Below are positions 52,368-60,654 of a stretch of 64,000 nucleotides of DNA, piece by piece. This stretch comes from Phycisphaerae bacterium (GTDB lineage Bacteria > Planctomycetota > Phycisphaerae > UBA1845 > PWPN01): contig JAGNEZ010000003.1 in NCBI GenBank assembly GCA_018003015.1, forward strand, positions 153,889 through 217,888, given 5' to 3'. The notes under the pieces were generated by a model that was given only the letters and a program-made list of their open reading frames with translations, had not been told where the DNA came from and made no database searches. Within the stretch, counting starts at the first letter, position 1. Each line of letters begins with the position of its first letter. A program made the translations under genes and the position numbers.

Positions 52368-52949
52368 CTACGACCGCGGAGCCGCGCCCGGCCCGGCTTC
52401 GAGCTCTTTGGCCAGCCACGCCTTGGCCAGCCGCCATTCCCGGCTCACCGTTCTCGCCGAAAGCCCAAGCGATTCGGCTGTCTGGGCAATGTTCATGGCA
52501 GCAAAGCAACGCAACTTGACGATGTCAGCCAGCCGGCCGTCAAATCTCTCAAGCTTGCTGAGAGCTTCGTCCACATCCAGCGTGTCCAACTGGGCTCCTA
52601 CCTTGTTCGGGGCACACCAGTTCTCGTTGAGTGGTACGCGGACCCGCCCGCCGCCCCGTTTGCGCTGATGGCAGCGCCGAGCCCGCTCGACGAGTATCCG
52701 CCTCATGGCCTCGGCGGCTGCGCAGAAAAAATGAGCTCGGTTCTCCCAGTTCTGCTGGCCATTTCGGCACAAGCGTAAGAAGGCCTCGTGCACCAGTGCG
52801 GTCGGTTGAAGCGTGTGTCCGGCCGGCTCTTTGCCCATTTTGGCCGCAGCCAAGCTGCGCAGCTCGTCATAAACCAAGGGCAGCAATTGAGATGAGGCTT
52901 CTCCGTCCCCTGATGCAGCCGCTCTGAGAATGGCGGTCAAATCCTGCAT
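52368..52949 (-). CDS. ECF-type sigma factor of the TIGR02999 (Sig-70_X6) group
   Basis: A 193-residue sigma factor. The N-terminus (DLTAILRAAASGDGEASSQLLPLVYDELRSLAA) and TALVHEAFLRL, then FFCAAAEAMRRILVERARR, fit region 2 of the subgroup; region 4 is VKLRCFAAMNIAQTAESLGLSARTVSREWRLAKAWL. This subgroup has no dedicated anti-sigma gene and is linked to kinases. It is the first gene of a two-gene unit with the WD40 kinase and has a good promoter at 53014-53041. Confidence 0.88.
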   Translation of the reverse strand: MQDLTAILRAAASGDGEASSQLLPLVYDELRSLAAAKMGKEPAGHTLQPTALVHEAFLRLCRNGQQNWENRAHFFCAAAEAMRRILVERARRCHQRKRGGGRVRVPLNENWCAPNKVGAQLDTLDVDEALSKLERFDGRLADIVKLRCFAAMNIAQTAESLGLSARTVSREWRLAKAWLAKELEAGPGAAPRS

Positions 52950-53013
52950 GACTTATCCCGCCTTTGTGCTTTTTACGAACGCGCCTTGGCGTTGATGTCC
53001 AATCGAAAGCGCC

Positions 53014-53041
53014 ATTATCGCATGTACTGATGGCAAGTCAA
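53014..53041 (-). promoter_or_regulatory. Sigma70 promoter for the sigma/kinase unit
   Basis: On the minus strand TTGACT (53041-53036) and GATAAT (53019-53014) with a 16-bp spacer. The predicted start near 53007 gives a leader of about 58 nt. Confidence 0.6.
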
Positions 53042-53099
53042 CGGAACAAATGACAGTGCAGGTGTGACCAACTTTGGTCCGTCCGTCCAGGGACCCGTG

Positions 53100-53118
53100 A
53101 AACGGCCGACGGCCGTTT
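53100..53118. promoter_or_regulatory. Perfect 19-bp palindrome, possible operator
   Basis: AAACGGCCG-A-CGGCCGTTT. The one-base centre is too small for an RNA hairpin loop, so a dimeric DNA-binding site is more likely. It lies in the divergent region 59 bp beyond the sigma promoter. Confidence 0.35.
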
Positions 53119-53330
53119 GCGCCTTCACGAACGGGGGAAGCGGATTGAGTGGTGTGCTCTCGCCATCACGGCGGGCGTGCCCACAGAACCTGTCTTCAGG
53201 AAGGAGCACTCGTCATGGCCATGAGCTTTCGTGCGTGTCTGTTTTCGCCGTCAGTGAATAGAGAGCCCCAATTCGAGCGTGACGGCGTCTCGGTGGGATG
53301 CAGCGGGCCCGCAATTGAAAGGAGAGCATC

Positions 53331-56300
53331 GTGAATTGGCTATTCTCCGACGATCGTCCGCGTTCTTTGAGGCGGCTGATGAACCTTGCCGGGATGGGGC
53401 TCATCCTTTTAGTCGCCCCGCGCGCGGGGCTGGCTCTGGAGAAGCCCACACCCGAGGAATGGCGGCAGTACAACGAGGACGGCACGCTTGCGGAGCGGAT
53501 CGAGAAAGCCAAGCTGACGGGCAACCACAAGGCCGCGCCGCACCTGGTGCGCAATGCCCGGCAAAGGCTGCTCAAAGCCGCGGGGGACACGGTTGTTGAA
53601 TACTCCGATTCGCTCCTACTTGCCCCCCCGGCTGACTGGCAGGGCGGTCTACCCTCGACCGGCACGCCGAACGTGCTTGTGCTCCTTATCGATTTCCCGG
53701 ACTTTCCCCATGCCGCCAACCAGACCCCGGCGGACGTGTCGAGCAAGTTCTTTGGCACCGGTGATACCAGTCAGTATCCCTATGAAAGCCTCTCCCTTTT
53801 CTACAGACGGTCCTCGTACCAGCATCTCAGTATCCAGGGAAATGTCCTGGGCTGGTACACGGCCCAATACAACCGGTCCCACTATGGGACCGCCGGCCGG
53901 GAAGCCCTCATCATGGAGGCAATCAACGCGTACAACGCTACGCACGATTTCGCCCAATACGACAACGATCACGATGGAGTCATTGACGCCTTCTTCATCA
54001 AGTGGACGGGTCCGGACAACGGCTGGGGCAGTTTCTGGTGGGCCTGTCAGCCAACCTGGGACGCCAATCCCAGTTACCGGGTGGATGGCAAGGTCCTCGG
54101 CCGTTACGTTTGGTCATGGATCTCGAGGCCACAAGGTCAAGTCTATCAGCCGCATGTTGATATCCATGAGACAGGGCACCTGCTCGGCCTGCCTGATCTT
54201 TACGACTACAAAGACATTGAGGGACCCATGGGTGGTGTTGGCGGCCTCGACATGATGGACGCCAACTGGGGTGATCACAACTGCTTCTCGAAGATGATGC
54301 TGGGATGGCTGGACCCGATCGTTGTCTCGGCCGGAGATCAGACGGTCTGTCTTCTCCCCACCGCGTCAGTGTCAAAGGCCGTGCTGATCATGCCTGGCGC
54401 GACCGGCAGCACCTTGTTTGACGAATTCTTCATGATCCAGCACCGCACACGCACTCTGAATGACGACCGACTGCCCGCCGACGGTTGCCTGATCTGGCAC
54501 GTGAATTCCACACTGAACACCGAGGGCACAGACTTTCTCTATGACAACTCGTATACGCCAATCAAGTACATGAGGCTCATGGAGGCTGATGGTCTCGAGG
54601 AGATCGAACAAGCCTTGCGGGCTGACGCTGGTGATTTCTATGGTCCCGAAACGCGGTTCGGGTTGAACTCGACACCCAGCAGCCGCAATTATTCCGGCTT
54701 CGACACCGGCGTGTGCATCAACGCGTTTACGCCGGTAGGAAATGCCATGTACGTCTGGTGCTGTTGCGGCGCGTGCGCGCCGTCAGGCGCCACCGGGCTC
54801 TGGGGCAGCACCGGTCAATACACGGACAAAGTCCGCCTGACCTGGGATGCTTCGCACGGGGCTGCAGACTACCTCATCTACCGGAGTGCGACCCAGACTC
54901 CTGGCTGCCCAGAGCCGCCGCTGGCCCGGGTATGGTCCCCCGCCACAGCCTGGGACGATTTCACGGCGGAGCCCGGGGTCCACTATTACTACTCCGTCAA
55001 GGCCCGCAACGCCTCTGCTGACGCGCCCTGCAGCGATTCAGTCTTGGGATGGCGGTATGCCGATCCGCGTCCTACGGTGTATACCTTCACGATTGATGGC
55101 GGTGCCGAGACCACGACCTCGCGGACCGTGACGCTGCGCTGGACCTGCCCGCATAGGGCAGACCATTATATGGCCAGTGAGTCGCCTGATTTCGCGGGGG
55201 CCACCTGGGAATGGGATCAACTCTGGGAACATGTGTGCAGCTTCGTCCTGTCGCCCTGCAGCGGCGTCAAGACCGTCTACTTCAAGGTCAAGGAAGGGTC
55301 TACGGAATCACTCCCCGTCACCGCAACGATCAGGCTCGATGAGCCGCTCCTGGTCGTGACGCAGTTCAGGATTAACCTGGGAGCGGAGACGACGGACTTT
55401 CGAACGGTGAAGCTAAACCATAACTGCACGCCGAGAAGGCCGACCGACTACATGGCCAGCGAGTCGCCAACCTTCGTGGGTGCAACCTGGCAGCAGCCCT
55501 GGGGTCCAAACTTGGATTTCGAACTTTCTCCGGGCAACGGGGTCAAAACCGTGTTCTTCAAGGTCAGGGATGTCTGTGGAGAATCCGCCGTGGTCAGTGA
55601 TACGATCACGCTGGCCGAGCCGCAACCGCCGCCGGTGGTGGACACCTTCGCCATGAACAACGGAGCGGACACGACTGCCTCGCGCGCCGTGACCCTGAAC
55701 AACACCTGCTCCAACTCGCCGACTCATTACATAGCCAGCGAAAACGCCAGTTTTTCAGGCGCCGTCTGGCAGACCTATTCGAACGCGCCCTGGTTTACCC
55801 TCTCCGACGGCAACGCTACCAAGACCGTTTACTTCAAAGTCGCCAACAACGGCGGGGGCTCCTCCCCTGTCAGCGACACGATCACGCTGGCCGAATGTGC
55901 GGTCGTCAAGTCGTTCTCCATCAACAACGGCGCCGCCCAGACCGCCTCGCGGACGGTGAAGCTGTACAACACCTGCTCGAATGATCCAACGGAATACATG
56001 GCCAGCGAGTCATCCAGCTTCGCAGGCGCCGTCTGGCGGCCCTACGGGACGCTTACTCCTTCATTCGTCCTGTCGAGCGGCAACGGCGCCAAGACCGTCT
56101 ACTTCAAGGTTCGTAATGCCTGCGGGGAATCGGCCTCCCTCAGCGACACCATACTCCTGGCCGAGGGTGTGCCGATATTGTACGTCTTCTCGATCAACAA
56201 CGGGTCGGAAACGACCGCTTCCCGGACAGTGACGTTGAACAACTCCTGTGCGTCAAGCCCGCCGCCAACGGAATACATGGCCGGCGAGAACTCGGACTTC

Positions 56301-59300
56301 TCAGGGGGCACCTGGTTGCCGTATTCGACCGCACCGTCGTTCCTGCTGTCGGCCTACAGCGGCACCAAGACCGTGTACTTCAAGGTCCGCAACGGCGCCG
56401 GCGAATGCGACTATCCTCTCAGCGTTACCATCCTGCTGATCGAGCCGGGCGCGCCAGCGGTGACCGGCCTCGCGATCAACAACGGCGCGGCCACAACCAC
56501 GACCCGCGCCGTGACGCTGAACAACACCTGTTCCAACGCGCCGTATGAATACATCGCCAGTGAGCGGTCGGACTTTTCAGGCAGCGCCGGCTGGTTGCCT
56601 TATTCGACCGCGCCGTCGTTCCCGTTGTCGCCTGGCAATGGCGGCAAACCCGTGTTCTTCAAGGTGAGGAACGCGGTGGGAGAGTCCGCCGCCGTTTCCG
56701 ACGGCATCAAGCTGGTCGAATCGGGCATACCGTTGGTGGAGACCTTCGCCATCAACAACGGCGCGGAAATAACGACTTCGCGGACGGTGACGCTGAACAA
56801 CACCTGCTCCAACGCGGAGCCGACCGAATACATGGCCAGCGAGCGGAGCGACTTCGCAGGCGCCGCATGGCTGCCCTATTCGACCGCCCCGTCGTTCGAA
56901 TTGTACGCCGGCGACGGCTATAAGATCGTGTACTTCAAGGTACGGAACGCCCTTGGAGAAACCGTCCCCAGCATCAACGCGATCACGCTGACGACCCCGC
57001 CGGTGGTGCTCACCTTCGCGATCAACGACGGCACGGCCACCACCACTTCGGGGACGGTGACGCTGAACAATAGCTTCGCGAACAGCCCGACCCAATACAT
57101 GGCTAGCGAATCTTCGAGCTTCGCCGGCGCAAGCTGGCAGAGTTATTCGACGGCGCCTTCGTTTACCCTGTCCATCGGCAACGGCACCAAGACCGTGTAT
57201 CTCAAGGTGCGGAACGCCGGTGGTGAATCCGCTCCGGCCAGCGACGCTATCACGCTGACGGTGCCTCCGCCGACCGCCGCCGAGATGACGCCGAATTCGG
57301 GCCTAAACACGGGGCTCGTGAGTATCACGAACCTGGCGGGCACGGGCTTCCTGAGCGGGGCGAGCGTCAACTTGAGCAAGGCGGGCCTGCCGGACATCGC
57401 GGCGACCGGCGTCACGGTTGTGAGTCCTGTGAAGATCACCTGCACGTTCGATCTGACCGGAGCGTTCTTGGGTGCGCGGGACGTGGTGGTGACTAATCCC
57501 GACGGTCAGACCGGTTCATTGACGGACGGCTTTACCGTGAAGCCACTATGCGGGCCGACTCCTGAATGGGTTGGGACCTGCGACGGCTTTTCTGCAAAAC
57601 AGGTGGCCGTCGCTGGCGACTACGCCTACGTGGCGGGCTCTGGCCCACTCTTTGAGGAGCTTATGGTCGTCGAGATCTCCGACCCGGCCGCGCCGAGGCA
57701 CGTAGGAGGGGTATACAACCTATATGGGGACGCTGTCGGCGTAGCCGTCTCCGGCAACTACGCCTATGTGCCGGTCGAAACTCAAGGCGTCGATGTCATC
57801 AACATCTCCAACCCGGCCACACCAAGCTGGGTCTCGAATTACGAACCGCCCGGTAGTGATTCCGCTTTGCATGTGGCCGTCTCCGGCAACTACGCCTACG
57901 TGGCGTATGCTTACGCAGGCCTTCTGGTCCTCAACATCTCCAACCCGGCCTCACTGACCCGGGTCGGGGCTTGCGACACGAGCGGGTACGCTCGCAGGGT
58001 GGCCGTCTCGGGCAGTTACGCGTACGTGGCAGATGACACGGCGGGGCTTCAGGTCCTCAACATCTCCAACCCGGCCGCGCCAACCCGGATCGGGGGTTAC
58101 GACACGAGCGGGAACGCCTACGGCGTGGCCGTCTCGGGCGACTACGCGTATGTGGCGGATTACGGTGCCGGACTCCAGATCATCAGTATTTCCGACCCGG
58201 CCGCGCCGACGCGGGTCGGGGGGTACGACACGATCGGGCACGCTTACAGTGTGGCCGTCTCCGGTGACTACGCGTACGTGGCAGATAGTACTGGTGGCCT
58301 CCAGGTCATCAACATCTCCAACCCGGCCGCGCCGTCATGGGCTGGATCTTACGGCGGCGCCACCGGCGTGTACGCTTATGACGTGGCCCTCTCAGGCGAC
58401 TACGCCTACGTTGCGTGCGACCGTGCCGGCCTTCAGGTTGTCACTCGGATCTGTGCCGCCCTTCCGGCAACGCCGTGGTCGCCGGCTCCGGCCGATCAAG
58501 CGACGAACGTCTCACTTGAGGCCGACCTGGACTGGGCCGATGTCTCCGGCGCCACAACTTACGATGTGTACTTCGGCACCACGGATCCGCCAGCGCCGGC
58601 CGGCAATACGGTGACGAGCAGCTGGACGCTTCCCACGCTGGTACCGGAAACCTGGTACTTCTGGAAGGTGGTTGCTAAGAACGCCGCTGGCGACACGCCC
58701 GGCCCGGTGTGGAGATTCCAGGCACTGAGCTGTCCTGTGATTACGCAGCACCCGTCAGGCAAAATCGTGTGCACGGGCACCGGCACTACCTTCACCGTAG
58801 CCGCCGGCGCCGAGCCGCTGAACTATCGGTGGCGCAAGGATGGTATGCCGCTGAGCGATGGCGGCAGCGTCTCTGGTGGGGCCACGGCCACGCTTAGCCT
58901 CAACCCGGTTGCGCCGGCCGATGCAGGTAGCTACGATTGCATGGTGAGCAACGATTGCGGATCGGCCACCAGCAATGCGGCCGCCCTGGAGGTCTTCCCC
59001 GCCCTCAGCATCATCCGGCACCCGGCGAGTCAGTCGGCTTGCACGGGCGGCAGTGCCAGCTTCTCGGTCACAGCGGAGGGCACGCCGCCGCCCAGCTACC
59101 AGTGGCGAAAGGACGGCGCCGCGCTGAGCGATGGCGGCAACGTCTCCGGTGCGACCACCGCCATGCTGACGATCAATCCGGCCGGCGTGGCCGACGCGGG
59201 CAATTACGACTGCCTGGTAAGCAACCTTTGCGGCTCGGAAACCAGCACGACTGCGGTCCTGACCTTTCTAACGACGTCTCCCGCCGCCGACTTCGACCGC

Positions 59301-59492
59301 GATTGCGATGTGGACGCCGATGACCTCCTGATCCTCCAAGCCTGTGCGTCGGGGCCGATGATACCGCATCCGGCCGGATGCACCGCCAAGGATCTCGACC
59401 AGGATGGCGACGTGGACCAATCCGACTTCGGCCTCTTCCAGCGCTGCTACAGCGGCACAGGCAAGCCCGCAGACCCGGATTGTGCGAAGTGA
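53331..59492 (+). CDS. Giant exported M6-type metalloprotease with repeat arrays
   Basis: A 2053-residue exported protein starting at GTG 53331 (AGGAGAG 6 bp upstream). A signal segment (MGLILLVAPRAGLAL) is followed by an M6/immune-inhibitor-A-like peptidase domain with the zinc site HETGHLLGLPDLYD near residue 279. After a fibronectin-like part come eight repeats of about 85 residues (residues 583-1313; FAINNGA, SRTVTLNNTCSN, YMASES, KTVYFKVRN), one IPT/TIG domain (1314-1405), seven LVIVD repeats (1419-1706; VAVSGDYAYVADYGAGLQI), another FN3-like domain, two Ig-like domains and a four-cysteine dockerin-like module (1985-2053). A surface or secreted protease is inferred. Confidence 0.85.
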   Translation: MNWLFSDDRPRSLRRLMNLAGMGLILLVAPRAGLALEKPTPEEWRQYNEDGTLAERIEKAKLTGNHKAAPHLVRNARQRLLKAAGDTVVEYSDSLLLAPPADWQGGLPSTGTPNVLVLLIDFPDFPHAANQTPADVSSKFFGTGDTSQYPYESLSLFYRRSSYQHLSIQGNVLGWYTAQYNRSHYGTAGREALIMEAINAYNATHDFAQYDNDHDGVIDAFFIKWTGPDNGWGSFWWACQPTWDANPSYRVDGKVLGRYVWSWISRPQGQVYQPHVDIHETGHLLGLPDLYDYKDIEGPMGGVGGLDMMDANWGDHNCFSKMMLGWLDPIVVSAGDQTVCLLPTASVSKAVLIMPGATGSTLFDEFFMIQHRTRTLNDDRLPADGCLIWHVNSTLNTEGTDFLYDNSYTPIKYMRLMEADGLEEIEQALRADAGDFYGPETRFGLNSTPSSRNYSGFDTGVCINAFTPVGNAMYVWCCCGACAPSGATGLWGSTGQYTDKVRLTWDASHGAADYLIYRSATQTPGCPEPPLARVWSPATAWDDFTAEPGVHYYYSVKARNASADAPCSDSVLGWRYADPRPTVYTFTIDGGAETTTSRTVTLRWTCPHRADHYMASESPDFAGATWEWDQLWEHVCSFVLSPCSGVKTVYFKVKEGSTESLPVTATIRLDEPLLVVTQFRINLGAETTDFRTVKLNHNCTPRRPTDYMASESPTFVGATWQQPWGPNLDFELSPGNGVKTVFFKVRDVCGESAVVSDTITLAEPQPPPVVDTFAMNNGADTTASRAVTLNNTCSNSPTHYIASENASFSGAVWQTYSNAPWFTLSDGNATKTVYFKVANNGGGSSPVSDTITLAECAVVKSFSINNGAAQTASRTVKLYNTCSNDPTEYMASESSSFAGAVWRPYGTLTPSFVLSSGNGAKTVYFKVRNACGESASLSDTILLAEGVPILYVFSINNGSETTASRTVTLNNSCASSPPPTEYMAGENSDFSGGTWLPYSTAPSFLLSAYSGTKTVYFKVRNGAGECDYPLSVTILLIEPGAPAVTGLAINNGAATTTTRAVTLNNTCSNAPYEYIASERSDFSGSAGWLPYSTAPSFPLSPGNGGKPVFFKVRNAVGESAAVSDGIKLVESGIPLVETFAINNGAEITTSRTVTLNNTCSNAEPTEYMASERSDFAGAAWLPYSTAPSFELYAGDGYKIVYFKVRNALGETVPSINAITLTTPPVVLTFAINDGTATTTSGTVTLNNSFANSPTQYMASESSSFAGASWQSYSTAPSFTLSIGNGTKTVYLKVRNAGGESAPASDAITLTVPPPTAAEMTPNSGLNTGLVSITNLAGTGFLSGASVNLSKAGLPDIAATGVTVVSPVKITCTFDLTGAFLGARDVVVTNPDGQTGSLTDGFTVKPLCGPTPEWVGTCDGFSAKQVAVAGDYAYVAGSGPLFEELMVVEISDPAAPRHVGGVYNLYGDAVGVAVSGNYAYVPVETQGVDVINISNPATPSWVSNYEPPGSDSALHVAVSGNYAYVAYAYAGLLVLNISNPASLTRVGACDTSGYARRVAVSGSYAYVADDTAGLQVLNISNPAAPTRIGGYDTSGNAYGVAVSGDYAYVADYGAGLQIISISDPAAPTRVGGYDTIGHAYSVAVSGDYAYVADSTGGLQVINISNPAAPSWAGSYGGATGVYAYDVALSGDYAYVACDRAGLQVVTRICAALPATPWSPAPADQATNVSLEADLDWADVSGATTYDVYFGTTDPPAPAGNTVTSSWTLPTLVPETWYFWKVVAKNAAGDTPGPVWRFQALSCPVITQHPSGKIVCTGTGTTFTVAAGAEPLNYRWRKDGMPLSDGGSVSGGATATLSLNPVAPADAGSYDCMVSNDCGSATSNAAALEVFPALSIIRHPASQSACTGGSASFSVTAEGTPPPSYQWRKDGAALSDGGNVSGATTAMLTINPAGVADAGNYDCLVSNLCGSETSTTAVLTFLTTSPAADFDRDCDVDADDLLILQACASGPMIPHPAGCTAKDLDQDGDVDQSDFGLFQRCYSGTGKPADPDCAK
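55078..57271 (+). repeat. Eight tandem 85-residue repeats within the protease gene
   Basis: In-gene tandem array with a conserved core (NNGA, SRTVTLNNTCSN, YMASES, STAPSF, KTVYFKVRN). Copies 3-8 are most alike, copies 1-2 divergent. Confidence 0.8.
57585..58450 (+). repeat. Seven LVIVD-type repeats within the protease gene
   Basis: About 42-residue repeats with VAVSGDYAYVAD and LQVLNISNPAAPTR, predicted to form a beta-propeller. Confidence 0.8.
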
Positions 59493-59606
59493 AGAACGCC
59501 GGGCAAGTACATCGCGAGGCATCCTCCAGCCCGCGGCTGCGCTACATGGGACCCAAGCCCAAAACCGCTTCGCCGGGCAGGCGAGATAGGATCTGGTACC
59601 GTCAGC

Positions 59607-59680
59607 GCGTCTGGCGGGGGGTCCGGATCGCTTGCTGGCGAGCCCTTGGATGGGCCCCGTTTTCATCGCGAGGGCAGCGG
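59607..59680 (+). repeat. 74-bp direct repeat, right copy
   Basis: Identical to 48425-48498. It overlaps the 3' end of the minus-strand hypothetical gene (59663-60037) by 18 bp. Confidence 0.8.
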
Positions 59681-60037
59681 CGCGGGCGGCGGAGGCGGCC
59701 ATGGTCGAGGCGGTGGCGGGCTGCTCGGCGGCGTCGACCGTGGCAGAGCTGACGCGGGGGGAGAAGGGCACATTGACACCGGCGCCTGTCTGGCCGGCGG
59801 AGGCAGCGGGGGCATGGGCACAGAATAGGGCGGCATGCCCGGTTCCGGTGCCAGCTCCAGGATGAGCTGGGCGAGGAACTCCCGCATCACCCGGCGCTTG
59901 ACGGTGTTCCTTCGCATACCAGCGGCAAGCAGGGCATACATCCGGTCGTGGACCTCCGGCCACAGGCCAGTCCGCAGGGTAACTCTCTGGAAATCCTCCC
60001 AGGCCAGTACGATCCGCCGTCCGTTCCTCCATCGCAT
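59663..60037 (-). CDS. Hypothetical protein of the ssrA island
   Basis: A 124-residue protein with ATG at 60037 and an AGGAG site about 9 bp upstream. Residues 1-70 look genuinely coded (RWRNGRRIVLAWEDFQRV, LWPEVHDRMYALLAAGMRRN, RVMREFLAQLILELAPEPG) and are helical; the last 45 residues are Pro/Ser/Ala-rich and end in the 74-bp repeat, so the natural C-terminus may have been replaced. No family was recognised. It lies on the strand of the integrase remnant, in a position where such elements often carry accessory DNA-binding ORFs. Confidence 0.5.
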   Translation of the reverse strand: MRWRNGRRIVLAWEDFQRVTLRTGLWPEVHDRMYALLAAGMRRNTVKRRVMREFLAQLILELAPEPGMPPYSVPMPPLPPPARQAPVSMCPSPPASALPRSTPPSSPPPPRPWPPPPPAPLPSR

Positions 60038-60133
60038 CACGGCACATCTCCTGCAAGAAGCCTGTCGCTCCGGGACCGGTAATGAACCCGACCGGCCCTT
60101 GTCGGCGTCCGAGTGGGCTGGGACCCTCGCTGC

Positions 60134-60301
60134 TCATCGTCTGCCCTCCGTCAGACTTGCCGCATTGAGCAAGGCGAGGATGGCCGCTCGGGTGCCCTCG
60201 GGTAGTGACGCCCATCCGTCGATCAGGGCCTGTAGGTCGGCTGGAATGGTGGGTAGTGCGCCGCGTTCTGTGCCGCGCTCGCCTGAAATCTGCAGATTCA
60301 T
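60134..60301 (-). CDS. Small attachment-site-proximal ORF
   Basis: A 55-residue frame from the ATG at 60301, starting 17 bp inside the right repeat of the island. Sequence: NLQISGERGTERGALP, then IPADLQALIDGWASLPEGTR and AAILALLNAASL. The DLQALIDGWASLPEGTRAAIL pattern recalls short proteins seen next to integrase sites in planctomycetes, from memory and unchecked. Confidence 0.4.
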   Translation of the reverse strand: MNLQISGERGTERGALPTIPADLQALIDGWASLPEGTRAAILALLNAASLTEGRR

Positions 60302-60317
60302 TGGGCGTTTCGACAGG

Positions 60318-60347
60318 GGGACGCGGGTTCGATTCCCGCCGCCTCCA
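60318..60347 (-). repeat. Attachment-site copy (right), duplicate of the ssrA 3' end
   Basis: Exact 30-bp copy of 47762-47791, including the T-arm and acceptor-stem 3' side, without any other tmRNA sequence. The two copies bracket a 12.5-kb segment. Confidence 0.85.
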
Positions 60348-60654
60348 GTCTTGCGCTGCAGTCGCCCCTGCCGGACCATGTCTTCCGGAGTAAGGCTGCC
60401 ACACCGGAGAAGGACGCCGTAGCCGAGGACGGCGGAGCGGATGCTTGGGGCGAAATACGACCACCGAGCGGCGCAGCGCGGTTGCGTCCCCGCCCGATCA
60501 TGCATCCGCCCGCGAATACTCCCCACGCAGATCGCCCGCCGATTCCAGATGCCATTCGCGACACGGCCCGCGGCAACGCCGAACCACAGGCGCGAATCGA
60601 GTCCCGTTTATCAGGGTTCGGGCCGCAGTGGCGTTTCTCCCCAGCCGCGGTGTA
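60348..60654. other. Region without an assigned gene, 307 bp
   Basis: No gene, RNA or repeat was supported between the island end and the acyltransferase stop. Confidence 0.35.

Larger units (their letters stand above)
52950..53330. other. Divergent regulatory region, 381 bp
   Basis: It separates the sigma factor (minus) from the giant protease gene (plus). It holds the minus-strand promoter at 53014-53041 and a palindrome at 53100-53118. No gene is supported; the plus-strand promoter is not identified. Confidence 0.5.

Noticed and set aside
53193..53207. A third partial copy of the 33-bp repeat (TTCAGGAAGGAGC)
   Set aside because: Only about 13-15 bp match, which can be chance with a ribosome-site-like sequence.
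48425..59680. The 74-bp repeats as a diversity-generating retroelement template/variable pair
   Set aside because: Many adenines inside the repeat are unchanged in both copies, and no reverse transcriptase gene is present.
59268..60464. Long minus-strand frame spanning the end of the protease gene and the island edge
   Set aside because: It crosses the protease 3' end, the 74-bp repeat and another supported frame without any recognised domain.
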